The notes: generated by a model not told the origin, from the letters alone. Counted from the first letter of the stretch, positions 21,741 through 33,731 are shown. The stretch is 64,000 bases of DNA from Albifimbria verrucaria (GCA_020081605.1 JAHREC010000046.1:62001-126000); one strand, 5' to 3'. Translations and numbers: made by a program.

Positions 21741-23646
21741 CTAAACTAGGGCGCTAGTTCGCCTGCAACCCCCGAACTCTGATCCCATCGCGAATCTTGG
21801 CCGCCAATGCCGGCTAGAACGAGGATCGCATACTTGCGCCATGATCTCGATCTGTTCAAGTGATCGTTGACTGGTTTCAGGAACCAGAAAGTAAACCACA
21901 AGAAAACTGCAGAAGCAAATAGCGCCCCAAAGAAAAAGACCCAAGAAAATCCGCTTCGGTATCGGTCATCAGAAATGATAGTAGGCCCTAAAGCGGTAAT
22001 GACGACAGCCCACAACCAATACAAGGCGGTGGATGCGCCCACATCGCAGGGTCGATTGCGTCCTGTGGACAGCTCACCAATGATGACCCAAGCGGCAGAC
22101 CCCAGGTCATGCTGTAGCATGAGACAAAGGCGGCGATAAAAGCAAGCTGTGCCTTCAGAGCACTATCTCTTGGTACAGGATTATGAACATTGTCTCCTTC
22201 CCCGAGCTCCTCGTCCATGGCCAGCAACAACACCAAAGATGGCAATGAGTAAATGACACATAGACATGCTCGCAGCTCCTACGAGGAGAACTCTTCTTCT
22301 TCCCATGCGATCAAGCATCAACATCGAGGCCAAGGACGTAAGTGCCATCGCCATCGTTAGCATTAAAGTGTCTCGAAGGGGTTTCCGACGACACGTACGG
22401 CCTCCAGAAGATGCGTCATGTAGTATATAACGAAAAAATGCCTGTCCTGCTCGATAAAATCGTCGACAGGGAGAGTGAGGTTAGCGCCAATGACCTTGCT
22501 TTCTCGTTGCTTGGTGAAGGTGTGAGGTGGAGCCAGAGTCGACTTAGCCTCTGAATTCACTTCTCTTGTTCGAAGAAGGAAATGGATCATGAGCGGGAGG
22601 AGGAGGAGGAGGAGGAGGAGGAGGAGGAGGAGGAGGAGGGTGGCATCAAAGTCGCATTCCAGCATCACTTACCCTTGATGCATCGTTTGCAGGAGTAAAC
22701 TGGTAAACAGCATTCGATTCTCAGTGGACATGAGCCTGCGCCATCCGTGCAACGCCTCAGTCGATGAATGATGCGCATAGCCCGAAGTCGCCGACGACAG
22801 GCTACCAACAATCCCACGTAATTCGTGCTCAACCTCTTCATCCGTGGCGTTGGGTCGTAAAGATGCAATTCTCGACGAGCTTGCTCCAGTTGCCTTTTTC
22901 CACCAGATAGCGGGGAGACTCGGGGCGAAAATAGCTCCCCAACGCAAGCACGGCTGGCGGGATCAGCCGAATGCCGATCAATACGCGGCATGCGGCAGCG
23001 CCATTGGAACCATCAACCGCGTACGCGATCAAAGTGCCACCCGAGAGGCCGACAGTAAACCAAAGATAATGAGACGCCATAAGAGAACCTCTCCAATTGG
23101 AGTGACACTGTGTGATGGTTTGATGGTAGTCAGCAATGGCTCGTCTGTACGTTTAATGCTATGTTTTGGGAACAAGCCACCTACGGTCTCTGACATGTAA
23201 AGTATAACGCCGACGGTGAGGATGCCGATGCCAACACCACTGATAAATCGCCCGACTATCACGAAAATGAGGGCTTCATCCTTTAATCCGAAGGCCACAT
23301 CAAGCAAGACGCCCAGCGAGTATATGCCACAAGACCCGATGATAACAGGTCTACGACCGGCATAGGAGGCATTAGCGCCCAAAGCTAAGGCACCAAGGAA
23401 GGCTCCACAGAACAGAGTAGATATGATCATGGCTGTGTGATTTCCCGAGAGACGTGGCGCAGCATCGCTTTCCTCAATCGCTTCAATGAAGGCTCGGGAT
23501 CGAAGGATGCCAGTAGTGGAGCCATAGTCATATCCTAGGATAAGACCCGCCAACGCCGCAAACGCCGTAAGGTGGATAGATTCAAGGCTCAATCCTTGAG
23601 GGTTTTCGTAATTAATCGGCGAACCACTTGTTCGGGACAGAGTCAT
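21741..23646 (-). pseudogene. MFS sugar porter gene, several frame breaks
   Basis: Sugar-porter features appear in order on the minus strand. The start is the ATG at 23646 (MTLSRTSGSPINYENPQG). Then come AGLILGYDYGSTTGIL in helix 1, AGRRPVIIGS in loop 2-3, GRFISGVGIGIL in helix 4, FRPESPRYLVEKG before the central loop, LDRMGRRRVLLVGA in loop 8-9 and VPETSQRSLEQIEIM after helix 12.

Intron 23108-23184 (GTAGGT, GCTGAC branch, CACAG) joins MSET to CHSNWRGSL in phase. A second intron (about 22552-22672) contains an AGG-trinucleotide repeat. The frame changes near 22890, 22375 and 21925, and the region around 22050-22250 is also unclear. The substrate cannot be told. Either a decayed hexose-type transporter or a sequence with several base errors. 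Confidence 0.7.
22597..22639 (+). repeat. AGG/CCT trinucleotide microsatellite, about 14 units
   Basis: It is nearly uninterrupted (GGAGGAGGAGG...) and lies in an apparent intron of the sugar-porter gene. It is likely to vary in length between strains. Confidence 0.9.
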
Positions 23647-24336
23647 TGATTGAGAGCGGAGAAAGACGAAAACACAAAACATAATATCATCAGTTGGTGC
23701 GATCCGACGGAGCAATGAAGGCAAGCTATGGATGAAGTTTGTCGGTATGTATAATGAATAGCGCAAGGTTGCGCATGCTCTTAAGTAATTTAGACGTTAT
23801 ATAGTACAGTACATACATACTATGTAGCGATTGCCTCACTTTACAGCGCCCCTAGCCGTATCTCGAGCTGAGTACTAGCCCCAGGACAGTCCCATGTATG
23901 GGAAGTTGCCAAGCTTGTGTAATGGTTTTTACGGTTTAGCACAAATTTTGTACAGTACATACTATGCAATGCGCACTGTCTGTATTGCACACATTGAAAT
24001 TGGAAGGCGGGAAATATAGAAAAAAAGGGGATGTGCCATCCGTCCAGTTTGCGGAATGTTGCATGGGCGATGAGGGTGTTGAGGACAGGTGAGGATGTGT
24101 ACGCCCAATACACGCGCTGCTTGCGAATTAGCAAGCTCAATAATGACGACAAGACCACATTATCATTTGGCCGAACATAAAAGTAGCAGGTATTTTATAC
24201 AAAGAAGATTACATTATATCCATTATGTGGGAATTCTACCTCTCCAGCTCTGTCGTTGGTGATCTTAATTGTAGATATGATGAACCGTCCTCCGTATAAA
24301 GTGCTTTGAATGTATGGAGATCACAAAATGCACATC
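23647..24336. other. Intergenic, no gene supported
   Basis: The 5' flank of the sugar porter and the 3' flank of the small membrane protein gene. GTACAGTACATAC motifs occur near 23808 and 23950. Confidence 0.5.
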
Positions 24337-24666
24337 CTAATGCGGCGGATATGAGGCCGCCTTCATTAAGGCTGGCTTATCCTCGCACATATGCCATTTG
24401 AAGAGCTCATCGCCTTTAAGCCCCGAAGGTGGCCTGCAGACCGGTCTGTGAACCACTGCGGTTTGTGGTCGCGTGATATAATCTTTCCCGTCGCCTAGCT
24501 TTTTGACAGGCCCATGACCCACGTACTTTGTGCGGCGTGCTAGACCCGACGGTCTTTTGGTCTGTCTGGTATAATAGATTGCGAGCGCCAATATACCAAA
24601 CGCAATGATAGGTATTGATGTGGCCAGAACAATAACGAAAACTTGGGTTTGCTGGTCAATAGCCAT
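24337..24666 (-). CDS. Small single-pass membrane protein, 109 aa
   Basis: One exon from the ATG at 24666. The N-terminus is short and polar (MAIDQQTQ), followed at once by a 24-residue hydrophobic helix (VFVIVLATSIPIIAFGILAL) and a basic stop-transfer region (YYTRQTKRPSGLARRTK). The remaining 65 residues are polar with several Pro and Lys.

The positive charges after the helix suggest the C-terminus faces the cytosol. No family is recognised. The clean topology and proper ATG make a real gene likely. Confidence 0.6.
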   Translation of the reverse strand: MAIDQQTQVFVIVLATSIPIIAFGILALAIYYTRQTKRPSGLARRTKYVGHGPVKKLGDGKDYITRPQTAVVHRPVCRPPSGLKGDELFKWHMCEDKPALMKAASYPPH

Positions 24667-25750
24667 GGAAGATTTTCTTAGAAGTAGATAACATTCAAAA
24701 CAACTTTTTCATCCAAGATAATGAGCGATGTTCCGTATTATACCTACATCGCCTCCGGTTCTGAAGCCTTGGTTCTTGACAAGCCACGCGATGCATGTTG
24801 CTATCTAGGGAACTAGGTCAGACAGGCTGCTAATTTTAGCAAATTCTGAAACGAACCATGGCCTGGGATTGTGTTCTACTACCATTGACTGTCACTGTCA
24901 TTGCTGCCAAATTCCAACGATCGCCGCATGAAACACCTCTACGCCCGCGCAGATTGTGGATCTAGGTCGGTTATATGCAGATTTATTCCATCATGAACAT
25001 CGCTAACACAAAGTTCCTCGATAGCCTTCCTTTGCAACGGTCGTCTGCACGGACCAAACCGGCTGTGGAACGAAAGTAGGTGACTGGAATGGGAACCCAT
25101 AGATGCACCGGCCCCGAGGACGTTTATAACCCGCCCATTTAGGTTTCTAACCTGGAAAAACTACAGTACCTACTCTACTGATATTCCGTGTCTACTATAT
25201 GTACAGGTTAATTTGACATTGATAAATGTTTTTACTGAATGACTCTAGAGTATGGCTCATTGCCTTCTATCAGGTCACTGTGATGGTATGTTATTGCTCC
25301 CAGCACATCTCATCTCATTTTCTGTCAGCTTCTAGTTGTGATCTGGCTGCTTACATCCCTTGCTTGTATGGTCATAATTATTTATCTTTCACAAACTGTA
25401 TCTTATATTATCTCCTGTCAATTTCATTATCTGCTGATTGTAGCTGGACTGCACCCATCTTTCCAAAGAGCGTGGCTTCAACACTTGCCAGTAGTTTATC
25501 CACCTCCCTCTTTTGGGTTGACATCCTCGAGTAAAGTAAAGTCCATCATTCTTAGCAATTATGCCATACTCCGTAATAAAAGGTGATATAATCCTGTAAA
25601 GTGAAAACATCTAAAACAAAACATAGAATTAGTAGGGATATAGTATGTTCCATGTAAGAGATTTACTAACACGGCTGATTGCTGCGTAATCCGCAGTCTC
25701 TACATCTTCAACTGTGGTCTGATACTTCTTGAGCTGTTGTCTTTGAGGTA
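24667..25750. other. 1.1 kb without a supported gene
   Basis: Open frames around 25226-25610 overlap on both strands and look like translated AT-rich sequence. No domain or splice context is seen. Confidence 0.45.
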
Positions 25751-26165
25751 TCAAAGAACTAGTTCGTCGGACAGCGCCCGAAGGGCTGGCATCTCGTGAA
25801 GCAGAGCTGGATGATGAGTAGCGTGAGATAAGGGAAGATTGCGTTCCAGAGTGCCTTTCGGGAGTCTGTTCTTATGTTCGGAATCGATGGCACGAATGTC
25901 GTTGACGGAGTCAATGGGGAGGATGTCGAGTTCTTGACGGAAGAGCTTGTGTTTCATCACAAAGCATGCCAGCTATGGATACTCTTGAGGAACCGGGTCT
26001 CTTCTGAGTCGGCAAGACGCTATCGCGGGCGACATCGCTGTCAAGCTTGTTATACATATCATCTCCATTTCCCATGATGTCAAAAAAGCTTTCTTTGCTC
26101 GTAGAAATGAGAATGGTACTGTATGGCCATGCGCACTTTATAACAGGAAAGGGTTTTACTCTCAT
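25751..26165 (-). CDS. Possible hypothetical gene in two frames
   Basis: A minus-strand frame (26165 to 25911: SKESFFDIMGNGDDMYNKLD) gives way near 25955 to a second frame that ends at 25751. The second frame (FRQELDILPIDSVNDIRAID, ending EMPALRALSDELVL) has a natural acidic/basic mix. No intron fits the small overlap, so a frame break is implied. No family is recognised. It could be a gene remnant or chance. Confidence 0.3.
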
Positions 26166-26582
26166 ATTACAGCTGCTTACTCAAACCTTAGCTAGTCAAC
26201 TGCGAAGGACTCGATTATGTCCCATAGGAACTCGGCCCACTCGCAATTAACAGAATCTGTGTTTGAAAAGATCATGCATATAACACGGCGCAGTGACCAT
26301 GAGGTGTTGTAGCATCAATATTCTACAGTATGTATCTACGCTACATAGTATTTTCCCATTATTGATGATGCATATCAATATAATATTAAGCATTTATTAA
26401 CCTGTATGCCTCACTACGATACGGTATCTACTCACATACAAACTTCGTTCTCTCGACACCATTAAAAAGGCTACTGCCGCTTATCTACCGCTTGACGCTT
26501 TATTTACTGAGCAAGATTTCTGAACTAGGGTGGTACAGTTCATTCCTGAACGCAAAAAGAAGCTACTTGGAAGACTTTCAAA
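25961..26582. other. Intergenic, promoter side of the unknown-family gene
   Basis: An AT-rich stretch (26280-26480) precedes the ATG at 26583. No gene is seen beyond the weak minus-strand candidate. Confidence 0.4.
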
Positions 26583-27594
26583 ATGGGCGAAACTACCGGC
26601 ATCATATCCGCAATTAAAATGGTAAAAGAAAAGGTCGGACCATTGGCTGACTATATCTCGAAGGCTCGTTCTATTCAAGAAACTTGGCCAACTAAAGGGC
26701 ACGAATTTCTAGAAGCTATCTGGGCATCGAAACAGTATGGATCCAATCAGTCTGACAAGCTGATTAACGCATATGGTTTACTACTTTTGGAGAGTTTACC
26801 AGACAAAGTTCAGAGCCGTCTATATGAAGAGCTATGGGATACTATGGATAAAGAACAATATTATACCAGAGACGGTGAGTTTGTGCAAATGATGATATCC
26901 TCACAAAAAGAAACCTTCCCGAATGGTATTCAGACTTAAAGGCATTTGCCGACGAGGACGAAGAGAGAATGAAGGCATTGCTCAGACGACGTGCTCTCTA
27001 TGAAAAGAAGAATATCCGGAGTGGAAAAAGATACTTGATAACCTTTGGGAGAAGCACGTGAGGGGTGAAATATCGCTTTGTCATGTGTGGGCTATTCTCG
27101 ATGCCCCTGACAAGTTCACTCAACTTTGCGGTGATGAAGAGGAAGATATGGAGATCATTCTGCCAAATTTGGTGAAGCCATTGATCGTTTTTAGAGATGA
27201 GTTTCAAGTTTTGAACAAGGAAACATATGAAAGTTTCTACCAACATTTCGACCTCTTCAAGGCTTTGGAACAAGCGGTTGACACTATGGCTGTAGGCTGG
27301 CGAAAGCTAGCACATGATTCCTTTGTGGTAGCTGGCGAGTGTGGCGATTGGACAGTATCCTACCAGTGTAGGACGGAGCTTTTCAATCTGGAATTCAGAC
27401 ACGATGCTACGAGTCGGTTCATCGGGATGAACTTTACATGGTCAGATGCAATAGATGAAGCAGAGGAAGCAGACAGATCCGATGAAATAGATGAAACAGA
27501 TGGAACAGATGGAACAGATGGAACAGATGGAACAGATGGAACAGATGGAACAGATGGAACAGATGGAACAGATGAATCAGATGAATCAGAATAG
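26583..27594 (+). CDS. Unknown three-member family, member A, two frame breaks
   Basis: This aligns with the genes at 55200 and 57190 along most of its length. Shared landmarks are a Trp-Tyr motif (EWYSDLKAF here, DWYLDIKA there), WAILDAPDKF against RAWALLDAPEEW, a central NEP/FRDEF segment, and C-terminal HDSF...GECGDWTVSYQC against HDSYDNFGQCGDWIVLLRK.

The start is the ATG at 26583 (MGETTGIISAIKMV). The frame changes near 26905-26913 (CAAAAAGAAACC) and 27003-27012 (GAAAAGAAG), both A-rich runs where one more base would restore the alignment. Instead of ending after the Cys/Trp region, this member carries a tail of eight DGT repeats. No known domain; the function is unknown. Confidence 0.6.
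27500..27574 (+). repeat. 9-bp coding minisatellite, about eight units
   Basis: Perfect ACAGATGGA units encode (Asp-Gly-Thr)n at the C-terminus of the gene at 26583. Neither paralogue has this tail. Length polymorphism is likely. Confidence 0.9.
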
Positions 27595-28187
27595 CTATAA
27601 GACTTGGAAGCCTCGGAATCTTTCGATATATAGCTTAGAGAAGGAAAAGAAGGGGAGGTAATGAGTTGAAATAACAAATATCGCATTCTCAATGAGGGTC
27701 TCGGGATACTACAATATACTATAATGTGCATCTTGATATGTACTGTGCAGTACAGTACATAACCTGGAGAAAGGAAAGAAGAACAAAATTGACTATTTGG
27801 CAAGAGAAACACCGAAAGAGTACTGTACCATAGCCACATGAATGCACGATATAACATCTTTCGGTATTGCGTTACCGCTACCTACTAGTACGTACTGATA
27901 GGTACCGTATGAGCATGTTAACAGGCATGTAATAACCTTAACTTACCTCCCTCGCATCGACAGCCATGTACATGCTGCACTAAGCCTTTTTCATGCGTAT
28001 ACACGTATCCTATGGTCACATATTCAAAGCAGACAAGCAGTCCACTCGAGTTGGCCGGCGGCTCCTCGACAAAATATGAAGGGCGACAGTGATCCTATGA
28101 CGACCGTCGATCAATCTTCATGGTCTTTCTGCGTTCTCATCGTTCTAACCATTTATCAAAACGTTTTGGATCGAATTATCTGATGCA
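27595..28187. other. Intergenic, no gene supported
   Basis: 3' flank of the gene at 26583 and 5' flank of the gene at 28188. A TACTGTGCAGTACAGTACATA motif lies near 27739. A minus-strand frame with VPSVPS repeats here is the shadow of the 9-bp repeat. Confidence 0.5.
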
Positions 28188-29387
28188 ATGTCGGAACATC
28201 GTGTGTTCTCCTCACGAAACATGGCCAAGAGAAGAAAAGTCGGGTCACGAACTGTTCTACGAGACACGAACCAGGACCTGGAAACATTGTTGCGCGCCAG
28301 AAAACAAAAGCGCAGCAGACGTTGGTCCAAGACTTCGGGTTCAAAACAACTTGATCTACAATACTGGACACAACTGAAAGATCCCAATAAGGCATATGAG
28401 TTTTTATCCATCCGTGGGGCGTTACATCATACAGAACATGAGGACGATCTCGACAATCACCCTGCAAGCGGCGTGGGGAACCAAAAGTCCGCCGACCAAG
28501 AGACATGCGATAGCGACGTGATGTGCCCCTGCGACAATTTGTCCAGTGCGTTGCCTTCTCACGCGTACACTATTTCCAGAGCCGGCTTGGCCAGACACCA
28601 CGTCGCCGTAGCCATGCTCACCCTTCGCGACCCCGACGCCTTCAACATGCACACGTTTACCGACCACGTGGCCTACGGGGCTCTCGAAGTTACCCAAAAC
28701 CTCATCAAGGACTTTGGAGAAGCATACGAAGCAATACACTGGCGTGAAGCCTGGGCCATCGTAGAAGGTCTTGTTCTATTCTTGCTCTTTGATGACGGCC
28801 TGATGTTTGGGACGATCGGAGATGGTACACTTGCTACATACACGGCAATGTTGATTGCAAGAATGATGCTAGTTTCTCTCAATATGCTTGAAGCAAATGG
28901 CCAACTGAACACAAAATTGGATATCAAAAATATTGGTTGGATCATGGATCTGCATCTCAAGTTGGTAGGACAGTTTCAGGACTTGAAACTGATGGAACAT
29001 GTCTACCCCTTGGACGCCAGCCCGTTTGACTTGCACAAGGATGAGTTTGACTCTTGCGTCCATCACTATGCCACGCGACATAGCATTTCGCTGTCGGGTA
29101 CACCCACATCAGCAGCTGCCAGCGTGGCGATGCCAAAATCCGGCACCACGGACGCTTGGGATTGGAAGAGGGCCTATAATGCATACAGGCTCCAACGCAA
29201 CAGGGTGATGCACATTCCCCGTGGTGTGAAAAAGACTTTAAAAATGGGTGGTGATTGTTTGGATATCTCGACGTGGCCTAGCGAAGAACGGGAAATTTTT
29301 TATTTTGAGGATGAGGAGCCACCTTCAAACAATGTTCTGGAGGAACTGCAGCGGAGCCTGGCCTCGTGCTTCCGTACGGCTGCTTAG
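28188..29387 (+). CDS. Intact 399-aa orphan protein with a basic N-terminus
   Basis: One long exon from the ATG at 28188. Residues about 13-50 are very basic (MAKRRKVGSR, RARKQKRSRRW) and resemble a bipartite nuclear localisation signal. Residues about 120-310 form a helical, moderately hydrophobic region (HHVAVAMLTLRDPDAF, WAIVEGLVLFLLFDDGLMFG, YTAMLIARMMLVSLNMLEANG). The C-terminus is acidic (YFEDEEPPSNN).

The layout of a basic N-terminus followed by a helical body recalls fungal regulators, but no Zn2Cys6 or other DNA-binding motif is visible, so this is not claimed. The frame is fully open, unlike most neighbours. Confidence 0.65.
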   Translation: MSEHRVFSSRNMAKRRKVGSRTVLRDTNQDLETLLRARKQKRSRRWSKTSGSKQLDLQYWTQLKDPNKAYEFLSIRGALHHTEHEDDLDNHPASGVGNQKSADQETCDSDVMCPCDNLSSALPSHAYTISRAGLARHHVAVAMLTLRDPDAFNMHTFTDHVAYGALEVTQNLIKDFGEAYEAIHWREAWAIVEGLVLFLLFDDGLMFGTIGDGTLATYTAMLIARMMLVSLNMLEANGQLNTKLDIKNIGWIMDLHLKLVGQFQDLKLMEHVYPLDASPFDLHKDEFDSCVHHYATRHSISLSGTPTSAAASVAMPKSGTTDAWDWKRAYNAYRLQRNRVMHIPRGVKKTLKMGGDCLDISTWPSEEREIFYFEDEEPPSNNVLEELQRSLASCFRTAA

Positions 29388-30113
29388 AAGTAATCAGTTT
29401 GGATCCTCATAAAATTAGTGCTCCTATCCCAATACTTCGATGTAATCACGATGGTGTCTGAAACTGGACCATTCATGCTTGTTTTGTCCGTAGATGATCA
29501 TGGTTTCGACTAACCGATGCATGAGTTATATTAACGTCAACACAGAGCTCTCGTTTCAGTGATCTTGTGTTGTCCAACCACCGCCACTTTTATTGTGTTG
29601 GACGTGGACTGACGCCCAGGACACGGCGGTTTATTTTATTTACCCTAGACTAGCTTATTTTCATTACCCTTCTAACGGGTATAAAGACTGCAGATTGCCC
29701 AACCTGTGAGGTAGGAACAAGTAAGCATCTTTCAATCTCTTTTATGAATACAACTCTTTGCGTCCTACCTTACGCTTCTATGAAGCATCAATTGATCAGA
29801 TGATATGTGATGCTTAATTTCACTTACCATCCTCTATGATGCTGTTGTCCTACTCTTCTAAGTAACTCGCATATAATTTAGGGTGTAGTGTTGTCATTCT
29901 GTCCCAAACAAATTATCTTAATTTTTTTATTTTTCTTTAATTTTTTCTTTATCTGTTTATTTTTATAGTATTTATTTTTCTTATTTTGGCTACCCATCTT
30001 CCATTGGTACACCTTCTGCCTTTTATCTCTCGTTGTCGCAAGGTAGGTTTCCCTCTATATCTGGCACATCTTGGCTTATACAAATATGTAATGATGTCAC
30101 ATTGCTATAATAC
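29388..30113. other. Intergenic with a T-rich tract
   Basis: Positions 29920-29990 are a long T-rich run (TTTTTTTATTTTTCTTTAAT and similar), typical of fungal promoters or 3' regions. No gene is seen. Confidence 0.5.
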
Positions 30114-31186
30114 ATGAAATCCTCATTTTGGATTCCCTTTCAAGAGATACATAAGGGAACATTCGCGACCAACCGGCCATGGCGCGGCAACGTGATGATG
30201 CGGTCAATGTATCATCTTCCGCCAGAGTTGGTGCTAGAAATAGCTGGTTTGTTATCCCTCAAATCGTTACGGAATGTTCGTCTCACGCACCCTTGGTTGG
30301 CCAGCTTGACAAGGAGCCTCCTTTTGAGCAAATAGGAGTTCTAAATTCGGCGGCGTCTCTCACGGAGCTAGTGGATTTTCTTGGGGCGAATGATGACGTT
30401 GCCACGCATGTGAGAGGCCTTTCAATTTATCACGCTTCTTGGCCCAATTGTGTGCGGTCTGAATGGGAAACCCACCCTCTGCTTCTCGGAGGTAAAGAGC
30501 GGATAAACGCCTCGGTCTCTGCTCAGAGCACGGCAGATGAAGCCTACCGTGTATTCGAGCATTTCATGATATCACAGACCGTTCCCACGGTCGACTTGCT
30601 CGTCCGTGTTCTGGACTTACTGCCGAATTTGTCTGACATTGAGATTCAACACGTCAAGAAATGGAAAAGGACAAAGAATCCAACTTATCTTCGTTTGAGG
30701 AAAGAAATTTGGCTCGAGCCGAGTCCGAAGGATTATGTTGACGCCACTGTAGCCACGGCGCTGGGAGCGCTTCTATCGAGGAGAGCCACTTGTACCCTTC
30801 GGGTCATGGGAGAGTTCAATCCTGCCAACCCGCGTTCTTCTTCTTGGTCTTGCGTCACTAAGCTTGTACTCTCTTCCGTTGCATTCACACAGTTTGAAGA
30901 GCTAAAGAAATTCCTCGCTAGCTTTCGTGAATTGAAGCACCTGTCTCTGGGATTTCCGCGAAACCAACATGAGATTTATCTTCCATTACATTTATTAATC
31001 CTGCCTACACTGTCAGTTCTGGAACTGCAATCATGTTCCGTATCGGGTAGGTCATTGGAGAGGTTTGTTCAACGAAATTCGGTGGTGAAGCGCATTCATG
31101 CTTGTGGTGTTACCGTCTTTGGAACCAAGAGGTCAGAGCTTATGTGTAGGAGTGCCAGGGCTGATTATTATGCCAGTAGAGCCTGA
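30114..31186 (+). CDS. F-box protein, one frame break
   Basis: F-box proteins link substrates to SCF ubiquitin ligases through Skp1. The N-terminal frame from the ATG at 30114 contains the F-box at residues about 33-70 (YHLPPELVLEIAGLLSLKSL, then RNVRLTHPWLASL). It stops at 30335.

The next frame carries about 280 more residues (LNSAASLTELVDFLGANDD, then leucine-rich segments such as FRELKHLSLGF and LPTLSVLELQSCSVSG). These look like irregular LRR-type repeats for substrate binding. The junction is the T run at 30322-30325; one more T joins the two parts smoothly. The whole is a typical fungal F-box/LRR-like protein of about 350 aa. Confidence 0.65.
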
Positions 31187-31919
31187 TTAGAAGTTCGGGG
31201 TAATGCTGTAATATCATAGCATTTATATGTATCGTAACACAGGATTAATGAAATACCAGTTTCCGTCCAGGATGTGGTCGTGCCTATGTGTCTGTAAGCG
31301 GACATTTTTGTAGAATGTGGCAGTTGAGCAATAGGTGCCCGATGGGTAACGACAAGGCTTATAAAGAAGTTGAGGATTCTTCAGGTGTGTTCATCCCGCT
31401 GTACTGAAGCATGGAAATATAAGTCTTACAGCGGAAGGTGATGTCGAATATTACGGCACAATGCCCAAATCTTGAACAGCAAATTATTGAAGTGGTGGAA
31501 GCTGCTCATTCTTCACTCTTCTTTCAATTTCGTGTTTGTTTTTGGTACGTGGTACAGGGTAGGTTGATAGGTAGGTTAGCAGCGCAGTGTAATATGTTTG
31601 ACGGCTACGTTTAATTAATCCCGAGATCATGGAACATGCAGGAAACGGGGAAATTTGTCGATGGGGACTAATAGATCTAAAAATATTATAATTATGGGTT
31701 TCTTAGTGGTTTCTGCCACATCTGTGGCTCTTGGGTGCTCGAAGCGACAAGCGAGCGTTTCATCCCCAATACTCCTTCTCTCTTCGACATCCTGTGGGAA
31801 AGGCGAAGTGCCAAAAATGGATGATTGGAGGCCCAATCTTCGATGCGGTGCTGGCACGAAATTGAAGATATGGAGCAAGGGACATCCTCCTTCAACGAGA
31901 CAAGTGATTAAAAGTGTTG
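31187..31919. other. Intergenic, no gene supported
   Basis: Several 65-130-codon frames lie on both strands at 31627-32047. They overlap each other and the start of the ferric-reductase-like gene and show no family features. Confidence 0.45.
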
Positions 31920-33731
31920 ATGGATTTCTTAAAATTTTGGTTACTGCTACTCTTAGGAGACCTTGTTGTTTGGATTTCGGTAACACGCGTTTTCTTCCTC
32001 CGTCGGCTCATCGACCGTGTTGCATGGAGGAAAGTAGAAGTTGTTGAACCAACAGAGAAGACTGGCTTGGTGAATCTTGCATTGAAGATACATGCTTCCT
32101 TTCACAACTTTCTGATCGTCGATGATGAAGATTTTACAGGCTTTCTCACACCTACAGCAACCAGGGTGATGCTGTCGGCAGTTATCATCCTGCAAAACTG
32201 TATCGCTTTAGCGCATGCGTCCATGGCTTCAAGCAAGGAGGCAGCAGTCAAAGCTATAAGCAATCGCTCTGGCCAGCTCGCAATGGGGAACGTGCTGCCT
32301 CTAATGATATGCATCAGCCATGAGAGAATAATTTCGAAGGTATTCCAGCAAAGTTTCGTGCAAATTGCCTGGGCTCACACGTTATTTGCTTGGATCATCT
32401 GGTACGAGATTGCGCTACATGCTGCGACTTCGCTGTTTGCATCCTCGGCCATCGGTCAGTCCTGACATATCCTTGCAAAGTTGAATCTAGATTCGCATGC
32501 AGCTGACCGTTGCCATTGCAGTTTCCTGGAGCGACCTAATTTCATTATTCATGGGTTTCCTTGTGAGAATTGCTTTAGATGAAGGCTGCCAGTCCGATGC
32601 AAACGCGATACTAACGATCATCTCAGGTCTCCGCTTTCCTGTACATCAACTTGAATCCGCCACGTTATCGCTGTGAGCAAGGGAAGCTGAAAACCAGGGC
32701 TCACAAAATCTTACACATAGCTCTAGGCATCGGCTTCGTAGTGGGATGCATCTTCCATTCGGTGACGTCGCTGACCGTAGCGGTCATCGGCTTAGGTGCT
32801 TTGGCGATGGCAGTCACAGGAGCCGAAAGCTTCCGGGGCTCCAAGGTACATACGGCGGAGCTTACGAAGTCTCCCTCCAACAAGTGGAAGGAATTGCGAG
32901 TTAGTGTGCCGGTTGCTCAAGCTGATTTTTATGTCAAGTTGAGGAAAGAAGATGAGCAAAGTGTCCGAAGGGCTGCATGGATTGAGAAACACAACGGTCC
33001 ACACCCTTATAGGGCGGTTATTCTCATACCTTCATCGTGGAAGAACACATGGGCAGTCGAATACGAGGGGCCGTTCATGATCCCTCTGTCACACTATGTA
33101 CGATATCCTAGAGAGCTTAACATGATTGTGGCTGGCTCCGGTATTATGGAGGGATACTCTTGTCTTCGTTGGCGTCACTTCTTTCTCGACGCCGCGACTA
33201 CGCTTACATGGCTCACCAAGGATCCAGACCAGACACTTATTTTTCTTCAACGCATGCAGCTAGAAGGGTTTCCCATCAAGGTGATTGCTTATGGCGACAA
33301 AATGATATCAACACGCGAGACCATCTTTGAGGCAATGGCTCAGAGAAAGAGTGAACAGGAGGAGCAGAAGGTGGAGAATGAGAAGATACGTAAAAAAGCG
33401 AGAAAGAAATGAAACAGGAGATGGAAAAACTTCAGTGGGATCTTCTGGTTGATTACCCAGGGATAGAGTACGATCAATGCGAGTCGATCGAAATGGTCCT
33501 ACGCAACCAGGCAGATTATTGGTCTCGGCCTTGGCATACCCTCGGTACGTTCCTAAATCTTTATGCCATCCTCATAGTTCTCCTTCTCATTTCTCATCCC
33601 CATCACCGAGCTACAGTATTTGATCTCAGAATTGCTGCTAACCTATTCAAGCGATCGGAGAAAACCTCAGGGGCGAGTATCCTATTTTAAGTTACGTGGA
33701 TCTCGGTAGTGTGAGCACGGGCAGTTTTTAG
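31920..33731 (+). CDS. Ferric-reductase-like membrane protein, divergent
   Basis: Model join(31920..32454,32522..32562,32627..33544,33652..33731). All three introns have proper donors, branch sites (CTGAC, ACTAAC, TGCTAAC) and acceptors. Two pairs of histidines spaced His-x13-His are visible, in WAHTLFAWIIWYEIALHAAT and in KILHIALGIGFVVGCIFHS. This is the bis-haem pattern of FRE/NOX-type reductases. RSGQLAMGNVLPLMI matches the usual motif before the first pair.

A later segment (WAVEYEGPF, IVAGSGIMEG) resembles the FAD/NAD-binding half (EGPYG, VAGGSGI) but is degenerate, and the usual C-terminal Cys-Gly-Pro motif is not seen. One frame break lies near 33392-33409 (A-rich). The likely role is transmembrane electron transfer, perhaps metal reduction; the substrate is unknown. 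Confidence 0.6.

Noticed and set aside
27360..27857. Minus-strand frame with repeated VPS
   Set aside because: It is the antisense shadow of the Asp-Gly-Thr repeat.
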